64,000 nt of DNA from Artemia franciscana (taxonomy: Eukaryota > Arthropoda > Branchiopoda > Anostraca > Artemiidae): positions 40,705,076 through 40,769,075 of the forward strand of contig NC_088863.1 of assembly GCF_032884065.1 (NCBI RefSeq), given 5' to 3'. The stretch's first letter is position 1; each line of letters starts with the position of its first letter. The notes beneath the pieces were generated by a model. The model ran no database searches and had not been told where the DNA came from. It saw only the letters and a program-made list of their open reading frames with translations. Positions 54,931 through 64,000 of this stretch are shown piece after piece. The position numbers and the translations under genes were made by a program.

Positions 54931-55214
54931 CATAAGTAAACAATTACATCTCCTAAGCTATGATGTAACAACCATATATGTGTAAAATTTAAGCAATAAC
55001 ACCTATGCACTCTATTAAGCATTTTCCAAATATCCAGTAGCTTTAAAAAAATGCCGGTACCGGGATTCGAGGGGGGTACTGGCCGCTCGGAATATCGTCA
55101 TATTCTTACATTCTGGAAGAATAATCTCTTTTGATCCGCTTTTTCGTTAATTTTAAGGCCAGTATTGGTCTTAATTTATGTAAATTACTTAATTTTTCAC
55201 TACCCACAACCATA

Positions 55215-55975
55215 GTTTGACTTCCCTGGATTTTCTTGTTGCTTTTGCTGTTGATACCACCCTTGTTGCTTCTGAGAAATCAAAGAACGATGTTCATACA
55301 AAGTTAGTGGACAGGTTCGAGAGAGTTTTACTTTGGCTTAACGTTAACTCTCTTGCCCTTCTCTATATCGAGTTTTTTTTTCTCGTAGATCTTAGGCTTA
55401 TCCTCAACTATCTGAAATTCGTCTATCCAAAGGCTCTATTAGTAGACCAAAGGATGACCATGTCCATTTCCTAGGTATTGTCCAAGATGAAAAGTTTTTT
55501 TTTAGCACCATGCTTATTTGATTAAAATGAAGGTTTGTAGAAACCTTGGTACTCTAAGAAAGCTCAAACACATTAATCCTGGACCAATTCTGAGAATCCT
55601 ATTTCATAGTTTAATTCATACTTATGTTTCTTATTGCCCAGTTATACGGGTGTTTACTTTTCCTTCTTTGCTTAAACCGCTTCTTTTCTTCCCATACTTA
55701 CAAAAAAGCTACACATCTTATCCATGACGTAAATCGTTCAGTAACCTTGAATAACATTTTATTCTTTTCTGTGCACCTTTGACTTTTTCTTCAGCTCCAC
55801 GGCGATATTCCCAGATTCCTTAGATTTACTTCATCCTTTGTATCTGATCGGTCGAATTATAAGCTCCGTAGTTCTCGGAACATTCAAACTATACTTCGAC
55901 AGTAAGATCAGATTTTAATCCTTTCGTTTGTGGGATATCCTTCGCAATTCAGCCGAGAATGCCTTACGAAAACCA
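55215..55975 (+). pseudogene. LINE reverse transcriptase fragment
   Basis: SLDFLVAFAVDTTLVASEKS holds the catalytic box as FAVDTT where F/YADDT is expected, so the active site is lost. DRFERVLLWLNVNSLAL follows, then in shifted frames KVCRNLGTLRKLKHI, FHSLIHTYVSYCPVI and further CR1/Jockey-style C-terminal text up to a T run. Several frame changes. No endonuclease part seen. Confidence 0.7.
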
Positions 55976-55986
55976 TTTGGTTTGCA

Positions 55987-56013
55987 TTTTTTTTTTTTTT
56001 TTTTTTTTTTTTT
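55987..56013. repeat. T27 homopolymer
   Basis: 27 T between the LINE fragment and the SINE. Confidence 0.95.
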
Positions 56014-56139
56014 GGTTTGCTTTTAATTCTTATTTTCATCATTTTTTATAGTATTGATTGGAATCTATTGAATCAATTTAATTTATTTAATGTGTTCAAG
56101 TTTTTTCTTCTATATAAACAGTATAGTAAGTATGACGGC

Positions 56140-56424
56140 ATTAGCCCCTCAAAGTCCAAACCGGAGGTGCTGATCTCCGTTTCGTGGCCCATCAGCCAGG
56201 AACTGCGATGGGGGGCATCCTGTGCTTTCGCACACTCTTCCTGCTTACCTTCCCCAGATTTCTCCAGGAACCCATTTAGAGCTGGGTCGACTCTAGCTGA
56301 GCTTGTAGTGTCACGCCAATGACCCCCACCTCAAACCAAATAACCGGCTACGCCAGAGAGCGAACCCGTGCCCCTTGGAGAAAGGATTCCCAACCCAGCG
56401 CGCCAACGACTTAGCCAGGGCTCT
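56140..56424 (-). mobile_element. tRNA-derived SINE
   Basis: In minus-strand sense it starts GAGCCCTGGCTAAGTCGTTG. TGGCTAAGTCG (56407-56417) is a perfect Pol III A box. GGGTTCGCTC (56358-56367) about 50 bases on is a weakened B box. The body then has TTTGAGGTGGGGGTCATTGG, AGTCGACCCAGCTCTAAATG and GGTTCCTGGAGAAATCTGGG, which look like a conserved central domain of invertebrate tRNA-SINEs; I cannot name the domain with confidence. It has no protein and depends on a LINE. The 3' end is ill-defined near 56140. Confidence 0.75.
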
Positions 56425-57992
56425 TCCAAAAGAAGAGATGCTGGGAGTTAAATCCTCTATCCATATCGATCGAAAAGACTTTCTACGAGAATTTGGAATT
56501 TTTGATCTTGAAATGCACTTTTTGAGGGTTTGGTTATCCTGTTCTTGATTGAAAAACCCTCTAAACTCTACCTCCAATTGCCAAACTTTTTCCTAGGGGT
56601 TCAACCCAGTCAGTTGTCCCAGGCACTACAGCGGGGGGGCTGCTGGGGGACTGACCTCTTTGATCAAATTTTCATTTGATTCTACTGTTTTGCTTATATT
56701 TGAACCGGGAGGAAGAGGCACTGTAACTAATTTTTACCGGGGCACCACCAACCCTATGAATGGCTTTGCCAATAGCTGGTGTCCAACTATACAATATGGT
56801 ATAACTCTTATTAATAACACCTAGATATTTTTATAACGTTTTCTTCTTTTGTACGGACTATACAAAAATATAGAGAAGATTGCTTTTCATCACATGGAAG
56901 CATTACCTCTGAAACTGGGAGGCTATGTATATAGCAATTCAATGGCTCTAAACTGATTGGCTATCAAATAATTTTCACTTGATGGTATTTTGACCCCAAA
57001 TCGGGCCAAACATTTTTTGTACCACAAAATAGCAGGAATCCCGACTTTTCTGTGGCGCTATCTGAAATTGGAGGGAAGGTTATTTGTATAGCTTGTCAGT
57101 AATTCTGCAGCAATTGGTTCTCGCACACTTTTGTCTTTGGAGGTATAACAGCAGAAATCAGGACATTCTTACGGCACAATTGTTGCATAAACAATACGCT
57201 CTAAATTTGGATATCTGTTTGAATAGCCCTTCTTCCAATATTCTGCGACTACGGTCAGCCTACAGTTTCCCCTAGAAAAAAAAAATTAGACGAACCAGCA
57301 AAAAATAAACCCCTACCCTCTACCAAATTTCTTGAAAAAAAATGCGGAACGTCATATTTTTGAGTAAAGGAACTTGAAACCTTCTGGACATGGTTTTAGA
57401 CATGCTGGATTTGATACCGTAGTTTTTGCTAAAATCGGACCCTTTTCAGGAGGTTTCCCCCATTAATTCTAGAATTCTGCATATTTTCTTGTGTTAATAA
57501 GTTTGAAGAGTAACTTTAAAATTAACAACTTTATACATTTGAAATCACCACAAAAAGTTAACGGTGCGTGTATAATACTATCAAAATCCCTATTTTCGAG
57601 TTCTGATAGCGATTGGCAGGGGACGTTCCTTACTTATGGTTTGTTACTATAAACCATTCGACATGCGTCGTTGTTTATTGTTTCTTTCAGGTGTGCCCTT
57701 CAGTGCTAAAATAATTTTCAGCATGGCTTAGAGTTTAACCTATTAGTCATATGTGACGCTTTGTATTTTATTATTATCAGAATAGAATATACTGATAATG
57801 TATTTTCAAAATCTAACTCCCTTCCATCGAGCCTAAGCTATTTCCAGGAGCACCAGAGTTTGGAAAATACCTTTTTTGGTATTTTCATTGAAAAGAATAA
57901 AAAAAAACTGCTTCCTTACATTTTTGAAATTCAATTTTTTTCCATCTGCAAACCAAGATTAGAATATTGGAAGCTACAGTGACACCTGAGCA

Positions 57993-58013
57993 CCTAAACC
58001 TAACCTAACCTAA
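57993..58013 (+). repeat. Short CCTAA array
   Basis: CCTAAACCTAACCTAACCTA-A: four CCTAA units with one extra A. This is the arthropod telomere repeat (TTAGG on the other strand), but the array is very short. Confidence 0.6.
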
Positions 58014-58033
58014 AGAAGCTACAGTACCTAACC

Positions 58034-58081
58034 TGACGCATGGAAGTAGAAAAAAGCTTAAATTTAAAGTCCAACAAAAAC
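58034..58081. repeat. 48-bp dispersed repeat, copy 1
   Basis: TGACGCATGGAAGTAGAAAA followed by AGCTTAAATTTAAAGTCCAAC and AAAAAC. It recurs at 61765-61811 in the same orientation with two or three differences. Confidence 0.8.
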
Positions 58082-58139
58082 ATGGGCGCTCCGAAAAGCA
58101 GATGAAAATTTACTAGATATTTTCTAGAGAAATTGCCTA

Positions 58140-58520
58140 CGGATTGTTCTGGATGCCCGGCTGACTGACCGTATTTCAAACAGTAGGTTGTACGAAAAAT
58201 GTGGTTCAATCCCGCTTTCTAAGGCTGCAATGAAAGAAAGGTTGGGATGGCTAGGCCAAGTTCTGCGGATGAAGGATGACAGATTGCCAAAGATTGTCCC
58301 TTTTGGCCAACCGTCTAGGGCTACACGAAAAGAAGGTCGTCCTTGTGTCTGGGTTGGGAGGATGTCAAAAATAAAGATTTAAAGGAAATGGGAACTTTCT
58401 GGGAGGTGTAAAGAGGGAGGCCTTGAATAGATTAGGTTGTAGGAGGAGCGTGCGTAGCTGTGTTGGCCTTAGGTGGCTTGGTGCTGCAGTGAGTTATTAG
58501 TAGTAGTATTAGTAGTATTT
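58140..58520 (+). mobile_element. 3' end of the RTE-like LINE family
   Basis: LTDRISNSRLYEKCGSIPLS then MKERLGWLGQVLRMKDDRLP and PFGQPSRATRKEGRPCV, in one frame to 58382, then a frame change. The 3' tail is TAGTAGTAGTATTAGTAG at 58497-58517. It matches the C-terminal part of the minus-strand copy at 26229-28360 and is strongly 5' truncated, as is common for LINE insertions. Confidence 0.78.
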
Positions 58521-58630
58521 AGAGCAACCAAGCAAAAATATGTGTCCCGATCCCTCTAATTGCATCCCCTGGCTATTTCGCGAATACTTCTAGTTGCTTC
58601 TTTTTACGTTTCTTCCTTAGCTTCTAGAAA

Positions 58631-58782
58631 CCAGAGCCGTTCCTTGGGAGGGGGGGGGCAACTGGGGCACTTGCCCCGGTCACTGCAGCTTGGTGGCCCA
58701 GTTTGATCCAATTTTTCACTTTGGCTTGGATTTTTTTTTTTGGCTTGTATTTCAGTCGGGACCATTGGAACCGCTCTGCTGG
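58631..58782. mobile_element. MITE-like element (weak)
   Basis: CCAGAGCCGTTCC at the left and GGAACCGCTCTGCTGG at the right form an imperfect inverted repeat around a G-rich 150-bp core. The ends resemble those of the piece at 41455, but the pairing is short. Confidence 0.3.
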
Positions 58783-60190
58783 AAAACCTATTTATTAAAA
58801 TTCTTTACCTCAAATAGTTTACATGTTGACACGAGAACAGATTCTTATTGTTTCAATTGATTAAAATAAAAACTCTACATCCAAATAATTGGCAGGTTAT
58901 TTTAAACTAGCGATCACTGCCAAATGGAACAAATGAAGGTCAAGTTCTACAGGACCTAAAAATGGGCGCGTGCTAATTAAACGCTAGACATATTTTGGGT
59001 CAATGATCTCCAAGTTTCTCTTAAGAATGTTAAATTTGTTATTTGCTCTTTTGAGATAATAAAGAGAACGGTGTTGCTCGGTGTTGATCCTATCCCATTG
59101 CGCATTTCCATATCGGAAAATATTTCGAAAATGACAGCGTAGGAAATCGAACATGGTTTTGTAAACACTTTCTGGCATTAATACTTGATAAATGATGACC
59201 AATAATAGTGAATAATATGTATGCGCGTACAGCACACCAAGAGAATTACCAAGAGAATTATCAAAGGAAAATTCAAGAGAGGTATCTGCGACCACGAAAA
59301 AACCATGTTATGCTAATATTATGCATGTTATGCTTTATGTTGTGGATGTAGCCTCAGCTACATCCACAAACTTCCTCAGGTGCATTTAGCCACCGTTTCT
59401 CATCATAATATTGCCTAATATGAGGTTCCAAAGTAAAAAATAATTTCGATTGTTGACAATATATGTAAACTTTATATATTGCTTAAAAATGTTTATAATT
59501 TTACTGGACTTTTCAGTTCTAAAAGTCATTAATTCTGGTTATTCAAAATGCAGCATTATATTAAAGTGGTAGATCTCAGCAAGCCAAAAATGCAGTTGTT
59601 TATCCAAATGCAATGACGTCAGTGATTACGTTAGTAATTCGTTTCTATTGTTATGTGAAAAATCAATATACCTTGTCGATGAACTTGATATACGTTATCC
59701 CCACGACAAGAAATAATGAGTCAATAACTCGGAGCTTGTTCCGCACGGTACTCGATCGTCAGACGAAGCTTTTCAGTAAATATTATTGCTTACAAAGCTC
59801 CGGTGTAGGGAATTAGTATTAGTCAGATAGCAACGAGTTTTCTGTCGTAGCCTTGGCTGTGGCAGACAGAAACGTTTGTTGGGTTTTGTCGGGAAGCCAC
59901 TTTAAAAGTTTTTATTTAAAAATTTTCTGTTAAAGAGGGGGTGAGTTCGGAGACCCCTCCTTCATGCGTACATACCCGCCAGGGACCGTATAGTTCAATG
60001 TATAATTGTTGAACTAATTTAGTGGGAAAATAATATTTTTGGCTTGGGCTCTTATGAGTTATCTTTTCAAACCTGGCAGAAACTCCTGAATGAAATCGGA
60101 AGTGAGCATGTGACACGTCAAGTGACCACCAAATGACTATTACTGAGCTCTATATGTTAATCGGTTGGGATCGTTCTTCTTTCAAAATTT

Positions 60191-60640
60191 CTACATTACC
60201 CACTGTATATAAATTTAGAAATACATACAAATTTAAATACAGTGGCCTTACCTTTTCGCCAAACGCCAATACCATCGGAGCTCATGCAAATAAAGAAAAG
60301 AATGGAATAAACGAAGTTTGAACGTCGTTTTTTGTTGACAGCTACAGCCCTATCTTCATAGATCTTACAACCTTGAAAGTTGTTTGCTACAACCAGGCAT
60401 GTAAATAGAATTTTTTTGGTGGGGAGAGTGGGGAGGATAAAAAAAATGGTTTCTTTGATAATTCGTATAAAAGTGCCCAGTATTTGGAAAAATTTACAGA
60501 GTTTAGGGAGGGTGTACCCAAAGGCCCTCCCTTTGCATGTATTCCTGCATATAGCTTCTGTCAATTAACTATTGTAAAAACTACATCCCACCTACTATAT
60601 ATAAATTTAGATTTATTAATTTATACACAGTGATCCCACC
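60191..60640. repeat. Pair of diverged direct repeats 390 bp apart
   Basis: CTACATTACCCACTGTATAT then AAATTTAGA at 60191, and CTACATCCCACCTACTATAT then ATAAATTTAGA at 60581. Both run on to ACAGTG(G/A)xCCxxACC. Confidence 0.5.
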
Positions 60641-61764
60641 CGTATTTGTTTATCTGAGGGGTGGGAAGGGGAAAGCCTGCTGTGGTGTCTCCATGGGCGG
60701 TCCATTTTTGAGGGAAAAGATTTTGCCGAAAAATATCTTTTTTTTTAAATTGCAATCTCCTGCAATCCTTTTGCCTTTTCAGCCTTTAAGGGAAAAACAG
60801 CCGACCCACCTACTCTCCTCTGAGGAAATATTTCTTTGTCTGCAACAGTGGAGTAGCAACGGGGCAAGAGGGTATATATGTTCCTGGGTGCAGCATATGT
60901 TGAGGTGTCTTGTAGATAACCAAATTATTCTTTTCTTAATCTTAAGACATTTAAAATACACAAAATCTGACATCACATTTAACCCCAAAACTTGGGGAAT
61001 CAAGTCGAAACTTTCAGGGAATGTTGGATGGACCAGGTGGACCTTGGTTTTGACTGGGACAGAAGTAAGTTGTTAGACGGTATGTATATCCAGTTTACCA
61101 AAACAGTTTATTTTCAATATTTCCAAAATTGGTCGAGTCACGGAGTTGAAACTTGGGTAGTATTTGCGAAGGACAGATGGGCAAGGAGACTTCAATTTTA
61201 GGGGGGGGGGTACCAAGAGAAACAAAAAATAATTGTCGTCGGTCTGCCTTTATTTTTTTGTACTATGTGGCCCTTCGGGACGTAGAATCTATTCTAGGAG
61301 AAGTGACAAGGTAAATCCAAATGATATCCAAGCTATAAAAACGCAGTATCTGTAATATCTCAGGAAGGGCTTTACGGCCGACCAAAAATTTTCTGGGAGC
61401 ACTTAGGAAGGGAAAAGGGTCTGGACTTCAGTTCTTATGTTTGGGTCAGGGTTTGCCCGGAAAAGGCCCAACCACTTTAACTTTAAAAGGTTGAAGCTCA
61501 TTTCCATGAGTCCCTGGGTTAGTGGAACACCTATATATAATTGAAATTTAATAATTAAACTTTTTTTCATCTACTAAAGGACCAAAAGTTTTCTTTCGAA
61601 CAATCACTGGGACTAATTTTGATCATCCATAAACAAAAAGGTGAAACGATTCGTGATGTATGAAAACGGGGCTATGCACATTCTCTCTATTCGGCTTAAA
61701 AATTACATTCATACATGGCTGGACCAGGTAGAGATTTGAAACTAACTTTAAGTGTGTCTATACA

Positions 61765-61811
61765 TGACGCATGGAAGTAGAAAAAGCTTAGATTTAAAGT
61801 CCAACAAAAAC
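61765..61811. repeat. 48-bp dispersed repeat, copy 2
   Basis: TGACGCATGGAAGTAGAAAA then AGCTTAGATTTAAAGTCCAAC. Second copy of the repeat at 58034, 3.7 kb away. Confidence 0.8.
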
Positions 61812-64000
61812 TTGCGCTTGGACAAGGCCAAGTAAACCTCAATAAAGACATAACTTTTTTAAGCTTGGTTAAATCGATGACAAAACATAATTTACTCATT
61901 TTCTGTTTTATCAATATAATTTTGGGAAAGTCAAAAATGGTGAGACGTCATGGAATTAGTATTATTACGGTTTAAACAAGCAATCTAGTTTGATCAGTCT
62001 GATTTGTGTCAAGTTTTATCCATATATCCTTCTTATTTAAATACATCCCTTTCAAACGTGCAGAAAATAAATAGGTAGATCATCTATTGATTCGTTAACC
62101 CAAAATATCGCTTCAACAAACTGGAAAAAAATGCTCCGAAAATCCACTAAGTTCATATTCTATTCAGGCATAAATTATTCATATTTTCAAACGAAATAGA
62201 GTCAAAATTAAAGGTTCTAACAAAGAAAGTGTTCTTTTAAACAATGAAAGTAAATGAAAGCCCCAAAGAAAGTATTCAAATAATTTTGTTTTCTTCACTT
62301 CAGTATCGATACTTTCTTCTTTTATGTTGTTGAAGATTTGGTAAATAAAAGTATACTCCTGGAAATGCATACTATTTTTGGTAAAGCAAAAATGATGCTT
62401 TGGCCTTTAGAGGGCCCCACACCCCACCTGCAAGAATAAATATGGAAAGCAGCATCCACTTGCTTTTACCTGTACTGTGGTTTCCATTGTTCCAATTTTG
62501 TTTTAGTTAAGGCCTCCAAATTGGGTCTAATTTAAATGCTAAAAGGTATTTGCAAGATATTGTTGTTTTCACTTTTTTCTCCCTCTTTCCCCAAACGAGC
62601 TGAATCCTTAGCTTCTTTTGTGCTCTTCTGTAAATGAAAAACAAAGCTGCTCCACTACTGTGATACAAACTAGTTTGAAAGGTAAGATACCCTGATAAAC
62701 TGGGTCCAGGGGCGGAAAAAAATCTTGGGGGGCCACTGGACCAAGGGCACCAATGTGATTCGAGCGCATTGATAGGTGGGGGTGTAGATATCGTTTTCGT
62801 CAGACCAGTTTGTTTTTGTGAATCTGGCTGATGCTCATGTAAAATGACAAAGAAACCTCTTCGAAAGCCAATACTATTTTCCTATAGCAGTAAAATGCGT
62901 ATTAACAACAGACGTGCGCAGATTCTTTGATGAATAAATTACATAGCTTCATTGAGACTTTTTGAATGAGTAGGCCAGACTATTTTTTTTTTTCTTCAGA
63001 GCTCGATAAAAAAAATCAATTAATGGGAAAACCTCTAATGTCTAAGATTGGAAATGCAATTGTTTTTACAAGAGGAAGTGAATTGTAAAGCAGCCCCTTG
63101 ATCCGGTACAAGATTCCAACATTTTCTATAAAGAGATTGAAAACCAACCGCACGCCTAGTTGCTGTGGAATATCTGAGGAGCACTTGAAATGTGGGGGTC
63201 CTGCCTTGTTGCTCTGGCAGCTAGAAAATGTTTTGAAGATGTTCCACGACATGCAAAGGAATATTTGGTTTTTACTTGTGTCAGGGGCTCCTTTTTTCGA
63301 GGATTCTTTAATCGGAACCAGAACCAAAACATAGAAAGGGTCGTGTCCCCCACTGTTAAGTTGATTTTCTTTCAAAAAGGAATGTGTTTATGTTATGATG
63401 TTTATTATAAGCCCTACCCCTACCGCGGCCTGGTTTAATACCCAAATATATTTAAAGTTCCTAATTTCTTCGAAAACCATACAAGCCGAATAGTGATAGA
63501 GAAAAATATAATATATTAGTGTAAATATATATTTTATATATGAAATAATGTCATAATGAAAAAAGAAATAACCAATGCATCAGCACAAACAAAGAAATAA
63601 ACACACACCATAAAAAAACATATAAACAGAAAAGAAAGACAGAAGGAGAAAGGAAGACTGTTTTACTACTTTAGTAATTAATATAGATCAGTACTTGAAC
63701 GAGGCCTTAACTCTACTCACCCATCCAATTACATAGGTCAAACAGCATAACCATACACAATCAACCGCAAAGAATAATCCATGGACAGGCAGTCGTGTCG
63801 TAAGTCGTTACCAAATATATACCAAATATTAAAAACAATATAAAAGACAAATAATTCAAAGGCGACAACCCAACACAAGGGCTCATCAGGAGAATACACA
63901 TTTGCATATAGTGTTTCGGCACTTTAAATTCCTTACCCAGGCAAGTGGTGTCCCTACCGTAGAATCCCTACGGTATCCCCGTTCTAGGTATCACCTCCGA

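Larger units (their letters stand above)
56425..58139. other. Unassigned 1.7 kb
   Basis: No gene recognised. A short CCTAA array and the first copy of a 48-bp dispersed repeat lie at the right end and are listed separately. Confidence 0.4.
58783..64000. other. Unassigned right end
   Basis: No gene that I can support. Short frames at 58984, 60196, 60630 and 63016 have no recognisable similarity. Repeat-like text at 60850-60925 matches 28977-29070. The last 150 bases contain a small CCGTAG-AATCC-CTACGG hairpin at about 63957-63973. Homopolymer runs (G at 61201-61209) and AT-rich sequence make up much of the rest. Confidence 0.4.

Noticed and set aside
63016-63375. 119-residue minus-strand frame
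   Set aside because: Overlapping open frames on both strands and no recognisable motif; likely chance or an unclassified repeat.
63840-63920. Hammerhead-ribozyme-like CTGATGAG followed by CCC-loop-GGG on the minus strand, with a CGAAAC nearby
   Set aside because: The GAAA does not follow stem II as needed, and in the circularly permuted order the stems do not pair. Taken as chance or a long-dead retroelement end.

Overview
This is an AT-rich eukaryotic nuclear window, most likely from an arthropod and perhaps a crustacean. The inference rests on one spliced metazoan gene with a very long intron, sitting in a dense mix of Helitrons, LINEs, hAT and pogo transposons, foldback elements and a tRNA-derived SINE. 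There are no bacterial-style operons. I could not name the species from the sequence alone.

Layout. 0.2-5.7 kb is a head-to-tail array of four Helitron-type units. Each has a TATATAAAAATAAGTTGTCTG-type 5' end. Three have hairpin + CTAG 3' ends. All carry remnants of the Pif1-like helicase C-terminus and are padded with A-rich tracts and a GACCGGGACAC-type minisatellite. 9.6-24.3 kb (minus strand) holds the one host gene I recognise, a homologue of human C1orf50 (DUF2452 family). It has at least three coding exons joined in phase 0, and a 12.3-kb intron filled with old hAT and LINE fragments. 24.9-28.4 kb has a DUF4371-type hAT relic and a decayed RTE-like LINE. 28.4-34.7 kb is almost free of CpG (one CpG between 29.79 and 33.25 kb). 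It carries a foldback element, a LINE RT relic and a 348-bp tandem duplication.

A complete-looking I-group LINE (ORF1 with zinc knuckles; ORF2 with endonuclease, RT and RNase H) lies at 34.7-40.8 kb, inserted into the second unit of that duplication. A second, RTE-like LINE with one long ORF lies at 42.1-45.3 kb. It is followed by a 164-bp foldback, a hAT relic, a LINE RT relic, a broken Polinton/Maverick-like fossil (capsid and protease segments), and a fifth Helitron. 49.1-52.6 kb is a pogo/Tigger-type transposon whose 5' half is present twice as an inverted repeat with 950-bp arms and a 22-bp spacer. 52.6-54.4 kb has decayed coding-like pieces, including a probable CARD domain. 55-64 kb is repeat debris with LINE fragments, a tRNA-SINE and a few dispersed repeats.

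How it works together: apart from the C1orf50-like gene, nearly everything recognisable is mobile-element sequence of different ages. The two full-length LINEs look young, because their ORFs are uninterrupted and candidate target-site duplications remain. Most other fragments are old and interrupted.
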